Notes: a model not told the origin generated them from the letters alone. DNA of 64,000 nt from Photobacterium aquimaris (GCF_002954455.1 NZ_MSCC01000001.1:1363679-1427678); one strand, 5' to 3'; positions 27,194-35,975 are shown, counted from the first letter of the stretch. Translations and numbers: made by a program.

Positions 27194-28558
27194 ATGTCAC
27201 ACAACTTACGTAAGATTGCGCATCCAGCGCTGGTGATCGCAGGAATCTTGCTAATTGCAAGTAACCTCCGTGCACCAATCACAGGTCTAGGTCCTATTCT
27301 AGATTTTATTTCTCATGATCTTGGCTTATCAGCTACACAAGCCGGTATGCTTACCACATTACCTTTGCTAGCCTTTGCCATTTTCTCACCAATATCTTCT
27401 GGCCTAGCAAGAAAAATGGGACTTGAGCCCTCACTTATGTTGGCACTGGTACTCGTCGCAGCAGGTATCGTAGTTCGTTCTTCTGGTTCAACCACAATGC
27501 TGTTTTTAGGTACCTGTATTATTGGTGTCGGTATTGCCATTGGTAACGTATTACTACCAAGTTTACTTAAAAGAGACTTTCCAACTCAAGTACCAACATT
27601 AACAGCTGTTTATGTGCTTGTTATGGGTATTGGTTCAACAGTAAGCTCTAGTTCTGCTATTCCTTTGTTTAATTTAGCAGAAAAACTTCATATTACTGCT
27701 ATTCCAAACTGGGCATTCTCACTTGCTGGTGTCATTATTTTTCCAGCTCTGTCTATCTTAGTATGGTTACCACAGTTAAGTGGTCATACTCGTCCATCAG
27801 CTGATACTGCTGATATTGATAGCCATAGTTACTTATGGCGTTCAGCTGCAGCTTGGCAGGTAACGATTTTCCTTGGTCTTAACTCGTTCATTATGTACAT
27901 CTTTATCAGCTGGTTACCTAGTATCCTAATTGATAATGGTTACACAGAAAACCAAGCAGGTTATATTCACGGTATGCTTCAACTTTCAACAGCGATTCCA
28001 GCATTAGTACTTATTCCACTAATGGCAAAAATGAAAGATAAGCGTGGTATGAGTGTGGCAATGGCGATACTGTCATTCGTCGGTATTCTTGGCCTACTAT
28101 TTATGCCAGAGCACGCAATTGTATGGGTTATTGCTTTCGGTTTCAGCTGTGGTGGTGGTTTTATTCTTGGTCTATCGTTCGTCGGTATTCGTACTCATGA
28201 CGCACATCAAGCTGCAGCACTATCAGGTATGGCGCAATGTATGGGTTACCTACTTGCAGCAACAGGTCCTATCATTTTTGGTTCATTACATGAAATGACA
28301 GGTAGCTGGCACACACCACTACTTATGACCGCAGGTGTATGTATTATATGGGCATTGTTAGCGTTATTTGCAGGTCGTTCACATATTATTGTTCGCACTC
28401 AGAGCGGCAAAGATATCATTATCGAAGACACAGAACAGCAAGCTAAATCTCATCCTCATGCTGATGTTCATGCTGAGATTAAACAGCTAAAAGCAGAGTT
28501 ACAGCGTATTACTAAAGAGCGTGACCAACTGAAAAACACGCTTGGAAATAAACAGTAA
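27194..28558 (+). CDS. MFS exporter of the CynX/NimT family
   Basis: A 454-residue, twelve-helix MFS carrier. The first helix region has the group's signature LIASNLRAPITGLGPIL, in which the Arg-Pro pair resembles the N(L/M)RP motif of CynX/NimT proteins. It is paired divergently with a NimR-like regulator, as in E. coli, so export of nitroheteroaromatic or similar toxic compounds is the best guess. The C-terminus adds about 60 soluble residues ending in a short coiled coil (EIKQLKAELQRITKERDQL), longer than in E. coli NimT. SD AGGAGA precedes the ATG. Confidence 0.85.
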   Translation: MSHNLRKIAHPALVIAGILLIASNLRAPITGLGPILDFISHDLGLSATQAGMLTTLPLLAFAIFSPISSGLARKMGLEPSLMLALVLVAAGIVVRSSGSTTMLFLGTCIIGVGIAIGNVLLPSLLKRDFPTQVPTLTAVYVLVMGIGSTVSSSSAIPLFNLAEKLHITAIPNWAFSLAGVIIFPALSILVWLPQLSGHTRPSADTADIDSHSYLWRSAAAWQVTIFLGLNSFIMYIFISWLPSILIDNGYTENQAGYIHGMLQLSTAIPALVLIPLMAKMKDKRGMSVAMAILSFVGILGLLFMPEHAIVWVIAFGFSCGGGFILGLSFVGIRTHDAHQAAALSGMAQCMGYLLAATGPIIFGSLHEMTGSWHTPLLMTAGVCIIWALLALFAGRSHIIVRTQSGKDIIIEDTEQQAKSHPHADVHAEIKQLKAELQRITKERDQLKNTLGNKQ

Positions 28559-28572
28559 TCTTGCATCAAGAT

Positions 28573-28607
28573 ATCGCTACCAGCATACCCCGCTGGTAGC
28601 GATTTTT
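28573..28607 (+). terminator. terminator of the nimT-like gene
   Basis: Perfect 12-base arms ATCGCTACCAGC / GCTGGTAGCGAT with a T-run after the second arm. Confidence 0.9.
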
Positions 28608-28614
28608 AACATTC

Positions 28615-28643
28615 AAAAAAGGCCACTTAACGTGACCTTTATC
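28615..28643 (-). terminator. terminator of the curA-gst operon
   Basis: AAAGGCCAC (28618-28626) pairs with GTGACCTTT (28632-28640) with one wobble pair. The preceding A-run becomes the U-tract on the minus strand. Confidence 0.65.
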
Positions 28644-28658
28644 TAATTACCGCTCGCG

Positions 28659-29273
28659 TTAACCAAATTGATGCTCAATCTGATCAGCTTTGCCAAATTT
28701 ATCATGAGTTGCTAACTGCACTTGATAGCGTTGAATATTAGGATAATGCCCTATCATGCCATTATTTTGCAGTATTTCAGCAATAAACGACATCATGATA
28801 TCCGCTCCAGTGAGTCGTTCTTCAACCAAATAGGTTTTACCTTCAAGACACTGTTCAAAGTAGCCGATCACTTTTTCAGCTTCGCCGTCAGCATAACCTT
28901 CTAAGAAATTGGTTTTTGCGCCATCTTTAGCAACAAACATCTTTAATAGTAACGGTAAAATTGCCGAACTTTCAGCAAAGTGCAACCATTGTAAATATTC
29001 AACATAAGCCACTGTTCCAAGCTTAGGAGCTAGATTTGCGCCATACGTTTGAATCAAATATTCAGTAATAGCTCCTGATTCAGCAATCACTATTCCATTA
29101 TCTTCAATAACGGGAGATTTGCCTAATGGGTGAACAGCCTTCAATTCTGGTGGGGCTAAAAAAGTAATGCTATCACGAAGATACGGCTTTACTTCATATT
29201 CCAACCCTAGCTCTTCTAATAACCAAATGATGCGCTTTGAACGTGACTTATTTAAGTGATGCAATGTGATCAT
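28659..29273 (-). CDS. glutathione S-transferase
   Basis: A 204-residue cytosolic GST for conjugating electrophiles to glutathione. The thioredoxin-like N-domain reads ITLHHLNKSRSKRIIWLLEE, with the Ser/Asn-type catalytic region and the cis-Pro/glutathione site GKSPVIEDNGIVIAESGAI. The helical C-domain spans about 85-204. It lies 16 bases after curA and is the second gene of that operon. The operon's promoter carries the same palindrome as the nearby NemR-like regulator gene, so electrophile-inducible expression is expected. Confidence 0.88.
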   Translation of the reverse strand: MITLHHLNKSRSKRIIWLLEELGLEYEVKPYLRDSITFLAPPELKAVHPLGKSPVIEDNGIVIAESGAITEYLIQTYGANLAPKLGTVAYVEYLQWLHFAESSAILPLLLKMFVAKDGAKTNFLEGYADGEAEKVIGYFEQCLEGKTYLVEERLTGADIMMSFIAEILQNNGMIGHYPNIQRYQVQLATHDKFGKADQIEHQFG

Positions 29274-29289
29274 AATATAATCTACCTTG

Positions 29290-30318
29290 TTATTGCGCTG
29301 AATTAGTTTGAATAACTAGCTTTCCGAAATTCTTACCGTCTAATAAACCAATAAATGCTTGTGGTGCATTTTCTAATCCTTGAACTAAATCTTCACGATA
29401 ATGAATTTTACCTTCAGCCAACCACTGGCTCATATCTGCAGCGAATTCATCATAGCGATCAGCATAATCATCAAAGATAATGAAACCTTGCATTTTAATG
29501 CGTTTAACCAATAGTGTTCCCATTAACATCGACATACGATCAGGGCCTTGCGGTAATTCAGTAGCATTATATTGAGAAATCAATCCACATAATGGAATAC
29601 GTGCGCCGGTATTTAATAATGGCAACACCGCATCAAACACTTTACCACCCACATTTTCATAATAAATATCAATGCCTTTCTCACATGCTTTTGCTAATTT
29701 CTCAGCAAAACCATCTGCTTTATGATCGATACAATCATCAAAACCTAACACTTCTTTGGCATAACGACATTTTTGTTCACCACCCGCAACACCAACCACA
29801 CGGCAACCTTTGATTTTACCAATTTGGCCAACCATAGAACCAACTGCACCTGTTGCTGCTGCAACAACAATCGTATCACCTTGTTGCGGTTTGCCTATAT
29901 CAAGTAGCCCCATATAAGCGGTAAAACCAGGCATCCCCATCACACCCAATGCATAAGATGGATGTGTTGGATGCATGCCTAATTTAAGTAATCCTTCACC
30001 ATTAGAAATTGCATAATCCTGCCAGCCTGAATAAGATAATACCCATTCGCCTTGTCGGTAATCAGCATGATTGGACTGCTCAACTTGACATACAGTACCG
30101 CCAACCATCACCTCACCCAAAGCAACAGGCTCTGCGTATGATTTAGCATCGCTCATACGGCCACGCATATACGGATCTAAAGATAGATACACACTACGCA
30201 GTAAAACCTCCCCTTCCGTTATCGTTGGTACGGCAGTTTGTTGTAGACAAAAATCCTCTACCACAGGGGCACCTACAGGGCGAGAAGCTAATACGATTTT
30301 ACGATTTACGTTTGTCAT
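29290..30318 (-). CDS. curA: NADPH-dependent alkenal/enone reductase, CurA-like MDR family
   Basis: A 342-residue zinc-free medium-chain reductase that saturates the C=C bond of reactive enones, as E. coli CurA (YncB) and plant 2-alkenal reductases do. An N-terminal GroES-like half contains YLSLDPYMRGRM, a family hallmark. The Rossmann half contains AAATGAVGSMVGQIGK for NADPH binding, and YENVGGKVFDAVLP is also diagnostic. It is first in an operon with a GST. A 16-base palindrome identical to one in front of the adjacent TetR-type regulator lies 33 bases before the start. Confidence 0.88.
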   Translation of the reverse strand: MTNVNRKIVLASRPVGAPVVEDFCLQQTAVPTITEGEVLLRSVYLSLDPYMRGRMSDAKSYAEPVALGEVMVGGTVCQVEQSNHADYRQGEWVLSYSGWQDYAISNGEGLLKLGMHPTHPSYALGVMGMPGFTAYMGLLDIGKPQQGDTIVVAAATGAVGSMVGQIGKIKGCRVVGVAGGEQKCRYAKEVLGFDDCIDHKADGFAEKLAKACEKGIDIYYENVGGKVFDAVLPLLNTGARIPLCGLISQYNATELPQGPDRMSMLMGTLLVKRIKMQGFIIFDDYADRYDEFAADMSQWLAEGKIHYREDLVQGLENAPQAFIGLLDGKNFGKLVIQTNSAQ

Positions 30319-30350
30319 TGAGCTTTCCTTTTCATTGTTAACACCAGCAA

Positions 30351-30366
30351 TAGACCAGTCGTCTAG
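30351..30366. promoter_or_regulatory. NemR-type operator in front of curA-gst
   Basis: TAGACCAGTCGTCTAG, a palindrome of TAGAC and GTCTA around five bases. The same 16 bases recur at 31035-31050 in front of the TetR-type gene. It resembles the TAGACC-based box I recall for NemR. Confidence 0.75.
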
Positions 30367-30422
30367 TTCTGCGTTGTAAAAAATCCCGTAGTTTTATAAC
30401 GGGATAATTATCATTTAATTAT

Positions 30423-31013
30423 TTAAATTTCAGCACGTAGTTGAACTTTAGTTGTTACTAATGCTTGTTGTAATACCTGCAAATTTTGGCTCAACTTATA
30501 AAATAAACTGGCACCAAGCCATAATTGATACAATGTTTGTGCCATTAATTGACTGTCTTTTACTATGATCGAGCCATCTTTTATGCCACCTTCAATACAC
30601 TGCGCAATTAAATTAACAATGCGATATGCGCCATTTTTTAATGCTTCTCGCATTGACTCAGAGAGATCTGATACTTCAGCACTTAGCTTCACAACCACGC
30701 ATTTATTGACGTTGCAGGTACCATTATCAATCTCTAACCAACGTGAAAAATAGTCAGTTAAGCGTTCAAAGCCATTGCCTTTGCCTTGGATTAAAATCGC
30801 GGCGACATGCTCTAGGTAAGATTCAAAATAATCTTCAATTAACGCCTCACCAAATTGCTCTTTCGATTTAAAATAATGATAAAAAGAACCTTTTGGCACA
30901 GCTGCTGTTTTTAATAATTCTGATAAGCCAACATTAGTAAACCCCTTAGCAACCACAAGTTGGTAACCAATATTAAGAATATGCTGACGTGTATCGTGTG
31001 TTTTTGTATTCAT
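30423..31013 (-). CDS. nemR: NemR-like TetR-family electrophile/redox-responsive repressor
   Basis: A 196-residue repressor close to E. coli NemR. The helix-turn-helix lies at about 25-48 (GLSELLKTAAVPKGSFYHYF). The redox switch residues seem conserved: Cys105 in NKCVVVKLSAEV aligns with NemR Cys106, and Lys173 in GASLFYKLS aligns with Lys175, its sulfenamide partner. It lies about 105 bases upstream of curA on the same strand. Both units carry the same palindromic box, so autoregulation and control of curA-gst are expected. E. coli NemR controls nemA-gloA; that pair is not in this window. Confidence 0.82.
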   Translation of the reverse strand: MNTKTHDTRQHILNIGYQLVVAKGFTNVGLSELLKTAAVPKGSFYHYFKSKEQFGEALIEDYFESYLEHVAAILIQGKGNGFERLTDYFSRWLEIDNGTCNVNKCVVVKLSAEVSDLSESMREALKNGAYRIVNLIAQCIEGGIKDGSIIVKDSQLMAQTLYQLWLGASLFYKLSQNLQVLQQALVTTKVQLRAEI

Positions 31014-31024
31014 AACCTCAACTA

Positions 31025-31050
31025 TAGACCCGACTAGACCAGTCGTCTAG
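31025..31050. promoter_or_regulatory. NemR-type operator in front of the regulator gene
   Basis: The 16-base palindrome TAGACCAGTCGTCTAG (31035-31050) is preceded by an extra half-site TAGACC (31025-31030). It starts about 12 bases before the regulator's start codon on the minus strand and could also influence the plus-strand gene at 31214. Confidence 0.75.
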
Positions 31051-31213
31051 GCTTTTGTAATCATTCTTTTGATTGTGTTGTTAATACTTATTATCAAGGC
31101 CTTGTTTCTATCTTATTTATAACAGCGGATATTAATAGACATATAGCGCCGAACACGTATGATCAACACCATTAGCAAAGTACTCGAATTACACTGTCAA
31201 TTGGAATATCGTT

Positions 31214-31786
31214 TTGATTAGAGAAAATGTCTTTACCCCTTTTGCAACGTGGAGCAAGCCTCTAGTTTCTGAGGTTGCAGAAGCAATCAACTTATTGAAA
31301 GATAATGGTTATGATGCCAAGCAACTTACATTAGCAACTGGCCTGCAAGAAAAAAACATCTGTAACTGGACAGCTAAATATAAGAAAGAGCCATTAGATG
31401 TTTCTTCAATTCCTTACCCTTGCTGGTGTTTTATTGCCGCACTTATTGGCCGACCTAACATCGCAACCAATGGTAAAGTGATTGAGGTTGATGAAATTAA
31501 ACGTGTATTGCGTTTATTTAAGCCTTCTGCATTTGGTAGTCAAAATACGTTTGTATGTCCAACGAGCGATCAATTCGCTAAATTGATCGACAGTGGTTTA
31601 TTTGCAGAAATGACAACTGACAATATCGCAGCATTATTTAATTGGAAGCCAGAAAACGTCAATGACAGTTTACGTGCCGGTAAATTACCTTACCTAAACT
31701 GGTGTCTTATCATAATGATGTTTGGTATTAACATTCAAAAAATGGCATTAAAAGATTTAGATACTGAAATTACACTTAATCAGTAA
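31214..31786 (+). CDS. unknown protein with duplicated helix-turn-helix-like unit
   Basis: A 190-residue soluble protein I do not recognise. It contains two related units. Each has an HTH-like stretch followed by a Pro-Tyr, Trp-Cys motif and a hydrophobic helix: LTLATGLQEKNICNW ... IPYPCWCFIAALIGRP, and IAALFNWKPENVNDSLRAG ... LPYLNWCLIIMMFG. The start shown is a TTG with GGAA seven bases upstream. The overlapping frame has an ATG at 31159 encoding 20 codons that ends just after this TTG, so either a TTG start or a frameshifted N-terminus is possible. It is next to the NemR box but faces away. Function unknown; DNA binding is a guess from the repeats. Confidence 0.6.
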   Translation: MIRENVFTPFATWSKPLVSEVAEAINLLKDNGYDAKQLTLATGLQEKNICNWTAKYKKEPLDVSSIPYPCWCFIAALIGRPNIATNGKVIEVDEIKRVLRLFKPSAFGSQNTFVCPTSDQFAKLIDSGLFAEMTTDNIAALFNWKPENVNDSLRAGKLPYLNWCLIIMMFGINIQKMALKDLDTEITLNQ

Positions 31787-31809
31787 TTGTCTACCTATTG
31801 CCTAAAAAT

Positions 31810-31850
31810 AACGCCTTGTAGTGAGTCATTTATCTACAAGGCGTTGTTGT
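31810..31850. terminator. bidirectional terminator
   Basis: Perfect 12-base arms AACGCCTTGTAG (31810-31821) and CTACAAGGCGTT (31834-31845), with T-rich sequence after. It lies between the 31.2-kb gene and the dipeptidase remnant. Confidence 0.8.
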
Positions 31851-31852
31851 TT

Positions 31853-32505
31853 TTAAATACTTATAATATTCATATAAGTCGAGCTTAAATAACCATTTTC
31901 TGTACTTTGGGTTAAATCTGTCATGATCCTATAGCGCATTTTTTTTGCTAACATTAGCATTTGATTTAGTTGTCTTGTTGAATAATCTGCCGATGCTTTA
32001 ACTGCGACAGTTGGATCTTGTTGATAACGGCTAATTAATCGTTTATCTGTGTTGGCAAAGGTTTGATAAATCTTATGCTGTGCGCGTTGCCAATTGTTAT
32101 TAATAAACGATAAATACTTTATAGGGTGTGTGGTAGCAAGCGTTGTTAGACTTCTAAATTGCCAATAACCAGAGTCATCAGAATACTCATCTGTTCCGGT
32201 CTTATATGCTGCAGGAAAACCATGTAACCCAGCATAGAGCGGAATTAAAATTGACTCTGACAATATTCCGTAGCTTTGCCAAATAACCCCTTGAAAAGGT
32301 ATCGGCATATTGGGTCTTAACTGAATAATATGCGATTCTATTTGACGATCGACACGAATAGGCCGATCACCAGAATGAGCTAATGCGGTATCGCCGATGA
32401 CACCAAAGGCTTTAGCAAAATTAAGCCAGTATTCGCTTCAGCAGTTAGGCTCAACATCGATATAAGCGTAATTACGACTAAACTGAATACAATAGTAATA
32501 TTCAT
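31853..32505 (-). pseudogene. remnant of a C69-family dipeptidase (signal peptide plus C-terminal part)
   Basis: On the minus strand an ATG at 32505 starts a good signal peptide (MNITIVFSLVVITLISMLSL then TAEA). After it the frame breaks, and another frame resumes in the C-terminal third of a C69 dipeptidase: NFAKAFGVIGDTALAHSGDR, then MPIPFQGVIWQSYG, LIPLYAGLHGFPAAYKTG and DSGYWQFRSLTTLA, to a stop at 31853. The catalytic Cys region and the whole middle are deleted. The missing middle resembles the separate fragment at 24961-25300. The protein cannot be active. Confidence 0.8.
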
Positions 32506-32762
32506 TAATTCTCTCTTTAATTACACGCTACCAACAAACACCAATACACAATCTTAAATAAATTTATATTTATTTTTTAAAGCTCCGCATTCTATACACA
32601 TATGCATTATAAACATACGTTTCATTGTTGTTTGCTCACAAGATCACGTGCTAAAAGATTACTTTAACTATTACTATCAATATAAATAGCGTAATTGCTT
32701 GATTCAACATAATACCCGATTAAAATAGTCGATTATTATCGTCCGCTGGAATCGCACCAAAC

Positions 32763-33998
32763 ATGCCTACTTCAAGCCAACCTTTGGCGTTAAAACCAAC
32801 CACATTATTGACACTCTATTGCATTATTTTTCTTGGTTCTGCTGGTTTTTTTATTACGATCCCAGCATATGTCAGCTTATTTTTAACCGATCACTCAATC
32901 GCCATCGCGCAAAATATGCCAATTGAACAACGACGAACCTTGTTTGGCACTGTAATGTCGGCGGCCCCTTTTATCTCGATGTTTTTTACACCATTAATTG
33001 CCCGTTTTGCCGACCGTTTTAGCCGCAAAGCGACAATGGTATTGTGTTTAATTATTGCTGCAATTGGCTTTGTTATGCCCATCTATGCCATTGTTGTCGG
33101 TTCAATTGCATTATTATTTGCTGGCAATATGATCAATAGCCTCGGCTCTGCAAGTCAGCCGATTGCACAAGCTATTTTGGCTGATAATAGCCGAGGAAAA
33201 ACTAAAGCAACCTTAATGAGTTTAGTCGCTGTAGTTATGACAGCTGCAATGTCATTTGGCCCAGCATTAGGCAGTAAACTATCAGCAACTTATGGTACTC
33301 AATCTCCATTTTATGCTTGTTTAATTATTGCTATTGTTTGTCTCATCTTATTGAATTTAGTGCGATTACCTGCTCAAATGTCGTTAAATAATGAGAACCC
33401 TCTTTCTTTTATCGCACCATTAAAGCGCAGCCAAGCCGGTTTATTACCTTGTTTAGCGATTGTGTTTATTTGTCAATTTAGTTGGAGTTTATACTTTCAA
33501 AACATTGCGTTTATTTTTCCACAAAAATGGAATATCAGCGTTGAAAGTAGCTTCTACCAATATTTCATGATGGCAATTGGTGTGGTCATGATCAGCTCAT
33601 TATTACTGCTTCCACGCATTATTCTCGCGCGTATTAATGTGCATACGGCCTTACGTATCACCACCCTTTTTGCTGCAATGGGTATGGTTCTTTTAGCTAT
33701 TACACCAACACCAAATACCCATATTGCAGCGATGATATTTACTGCGGTGATGGTTGCGATTTCATTTCCGTTTTACATTACAGCATTATCAGATAGAGCC
33801 AGTGAGGCCGATCAAGGGTGGGTCATGGCACTGTCTAGTGCAATGGTAGGTTTAGCCTGGACATTAAGTGGTTATTTAACCAGTGTATTTGTAAACATTG
33901 ATTTAATTCTACCGACAGCAATTGCCGCTATCGGGTATTTAATTGCAATGATTTTAGTGCCACGTAAAAAAGCGACAGTTACTGTTGCTGCTTATTAA
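32763..33998 (+). CDS. MFS exporter, sugar-efflux/tetracycline-resistance-like
   Basis: A 411-residue, twelve-helix MFS protein. The loop 2-3 motif reads PLIARFADRFSRKATMV, a variant of GxxADRxGRK. The N-terminal and C-terminal six-helix halves are separated by a short loop near 205. It resembles the SET (sugar efflux) and TetA-like groups; the cargo is not evident. The M23-domain gene follows after 17-23 bases on the same strand, so the two are likely an operon. The SD is weak. Confidence 0.8.
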   Translation: MPTSSQPLALKPTTLLTLYCIIFLGSAGFFITIPAYVSLFLTDHSIAIAQNMPIEQRRTLFGTVMSAAPFISMFFTPLIARFADRFSRKATMVLCLIIAAIGFVMPIYAIVVGSIALLFAGNMINSLGSASQPIAQAILADNSRGKTKATLMSLVAVVMTAAMSFGPALGSKLSATYGTQSPFYACLIIAIVCLILLNLVRLPAQMSLNNENPLSFIAPLKRSQAGLLPCLAIVFICQFSWSLYFQNIAFIFPQKWNISVESSFYQYFMMAIGVVMISSLLLLPRIILARINVHTALRITTLFAAMGMVLLAITPTPNTHIAAMIFTAVMVAISFPFYITALSDRASEADQGWVMALSSAMVGLAWTLSGYLTSVFVNIDLILPTAIAAIGYLIAMILVPRKKATVTVAAY

Positions 33999-34021
33999 TA
34001 TCTTTAACAAGGACATTGCTG

Positions 34022-34696
34022 ATGACATCATTAGCTCGCACACTTGCTGCACATTGTTTTCACCCCGTTATTTCACCAACACTCCAATTTGGCTGCGGAT
34101 TAATCGTCGATCTTTCACCAAGTAGTGAACTTTGGAAAAATGTCACCGCAGATCACAGCTTTGCCGATGAAATAGTCCGCCAAGCTACAGCTATTGATGC
34201 TGAAATTGTGATTGGCCGTTACGCAGAACAGCGTCTGATTTATCAAGATAAAGCTAACTTTAGTGACAATCAAAATCGCACTGTTCATATGGGTATCGAT
34301 TTAGGTGTTGCAGCACTTACGCCTGTCTTTGCACCGCTCAACGGTACAGTACATAGCATTGCTAATCACCAAGGTGACGGGGATTATGGCCCAACGGTTA
34401 TTTTACGCCATCAGCTTGAAGGAATAACTTTTTTCACTCTATATGGTCACTTACATCAAGCAGCACATGCCACATTAAACATCGGTGATATTATTACCGC
34501 TGGAGAACAATTTACCGCAGTGGGTACAACAGCAGAAAATGGCGGTTGGGCCCCTCACCTGCACTTACAAATCATTGAGGATATGGGAACAAATAAAGAT
34601 GATTATATTGGTGTGGTGGATCCTGCAGAGCTGACGTTCTACCGCAATAACTGCCCGAACCCAAATTTGATCTTAAAACGTAGCGATCTTGATTAA
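34022..34696 (+). CDS. free-standing M23-fold domain of the APH-M23-aminotransferase type
   Basis: A 224-residue M23 (lysostaphin-like) metallopeptidase fold, with ligands visible in HMGIDLG and PHLHLQ. It has no signal peptide, so it is probably cytoplasmic. Flanking motifs (IGRYAEQRLIY, DYGPTVILRH, FFTLYGHLH, ENGGWAPHLHLQ, NCPNPNLIL) are those I recall from the central domain of large class III aminotransferases fused to an APH-type kinase and an M23 domain, rather than from wall hydrolases. Here the domain stands alone behind an MFS gene. The start is the ATG at 34022 (AAGGA nine bases upstream). The substrate is unknown; peptidoglycan is not favoured. Confidence 0.75.
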   Translation: MTSLARTLAAHCFHPVISPTLQFGCGLIVDLSPSSELWKNVTADHSFADEIVRQATAIDAEIVIGRYAEQRLIYQDKANFSDNQNRTVHMGIDLGVAALTPVFAPLNGTVHSIANHQGDGDYGPTVILRHQLEGITFFTLYGHLHQAAHATLNIGDIITAGEQFTAVGTTAENGGWAPHLHLQIIEDMGTNKDDYIGVVDPAELTFYRNNCPNPNLILKRSDLD

Positions 34697-34721
34697 AGCA
34701 ATATAAAAAAGATCTTGATAT

Positions 34722-34769
34722 AAAAAACGCCCTATCTGCTTTTCTATAATTCTAGATCAGGGCGTTTTT
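34722..34769. terminator. bidirectional terminator
   Basis: AAAAAACGCCCT (34722-34733) pairs with AGGGCGTTTTT (34759-34769), between converging genes. Confidence 0.8.
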
Positions 34770-34784
34770 CAGTTGAAGCTTTCG

Positions 34785-35975
34785 CTAACAACCACTTTTC
34801 CTTAAAACTAATGAATTATCATTCCACCAGCGTTGTACTGAAATATTCACTAACGCCATAGTAATGAGTACACATGCCATCATCCACTCAACACTTGCTA
34901 AATGACTAACAATAAAAGTTAACGTAAAGATCCCAACCATTTGTAATGAACCAAACAGTGCCCCCGTTTGTCCTTTATGCTCAGGAAATAAATACAGTGC
35001 GTTGACTGCCACAACCGAGGTTGTTAAACCAGCACCAAAACAATAGATGCCCATACCGATCATAATCATCACCATGCTGTGAAACACGGTATTCGATATT
35101 ATCGTCAGCGCACCAAGCAACATAATATAACTTGCTACTTTAATGATTCGACCTTCTGTCTGGGTATATTTTAGAAAACGAATATAAAAAATACGGGCAC
35201 ACAAACTACAACTAATTAATAACAATGAAGAAAGACCAAAATATTGCGCCGGTAAATGGTATTGATCTTTAGCAATAAACGCGCCCATCAAATAAAACAC
35301 CAGTGCGCCGCCATTTGCCATCACCATCATAATTAAATAGCGTAAAAACTGGGTGTTGGTTGCTATCATAGTGTAATCACGAGCAATAACTGTTAGTTTT
35401 GTTGCATGAATATTCTTTTCTAAGTGGGTTTCTTTTAAACCAAAAATAATAACCACAAACAGTAGTCCCGCTAATCCCAACATAAACCAGAAACTACTAT
35501 GCCAACCAAAATGACTTTCTAAATAACCGCCAATCGCAGGCGTCGACGCGGGTAAACACATAAATAAAATACTAAACCATGACATAACATCCACTAACTG
35601 ATCTTTCGTCAATGAGTCTTGCATTATGGTTCGGCATAATAAAAATAACGATCCAACACCAATACCCTGCACGATACGTCCAAGAATTAAACTTGATAGT
35701 TGATCTGCGTGTAAACAAAGGGCTGAACCGATAATGAATACTGCTGCACCTAATATCGCGATCGGACGACGACCAAAACGTTCTGCGACAGCACCACAGA
35801 CTAATTGGCTTAAACCTAATGCAATAAAGAACGCACTCACCGTTTGTTGTACTGCTGTCGATGACACATTCAGCGCCTCAGACATCACTGGTAAACTAGG
35901 TGCATACATATCAGAGGCAAAGAAATAGCTGCACGCCATTAATAAACTGATAGAGAGTAAACGTAGTAAAGACAT
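34785..35975 (-). CDS. Bcr/CflA-type MFS drug exporter
   Basis: A 396-residue, twelve-helix drug/proton antiporter of the DHA1 group. The first helix ends in SDMYAPSLPVM, like the (I)DMYLPALP signature of Bcr/CflA proteins. The loop 2-3 motif is GAVAERFGRRPIAILG, and motif C-like sequence lies in helix 5 (ASTPAIGGYLESHFGW). It is 48 bases downstream of an AraC-type regulator gene on the same strand, which probably controls it. The drug profile is unknown. Confidence 0.85.
   Translation of the reverse strand: MSLLRLLSISLLMACSYFFASDMYAPSLPVMSEALNVSSTAVQQTVSAFFIALGLSQLVCGAVAERFGRRPIAILGAAVFIIGSALCLHADQLSSLILGRIVQGIGVGSLFLLCRTIMQDSLTKDQLVDVMSWFSILFMCLPASTPAIGGYLESHFGWHSSFWFMLGLAGLLFVVIIFGLKETHLEKNIHATKLTVIARDYTMIATNTQFLRYLIMMVMANGGALVFYLMGAFIAKDQYHLPAQYFGLSSLLLISCSLCARIFYIRFLKYTQTEGRIIKVASYIMLLGALTIISNTVFHSMVMIMIGMGIYCFGAGLTTSVVAVNALYLFPEHKGQTGALFGSLQMVGIFTLTFIVSHLASVEWMMACVLITMALVNISVQRWWNDNSLVLRKSGC

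Noticed and set aside
31853..32308. An intact 151-residue gene starting at MPIPFQGV
   Set aside because: The dipeptidase homology continues upstream of that Met in the same frame; it is the C-terminal part of a broken gene.
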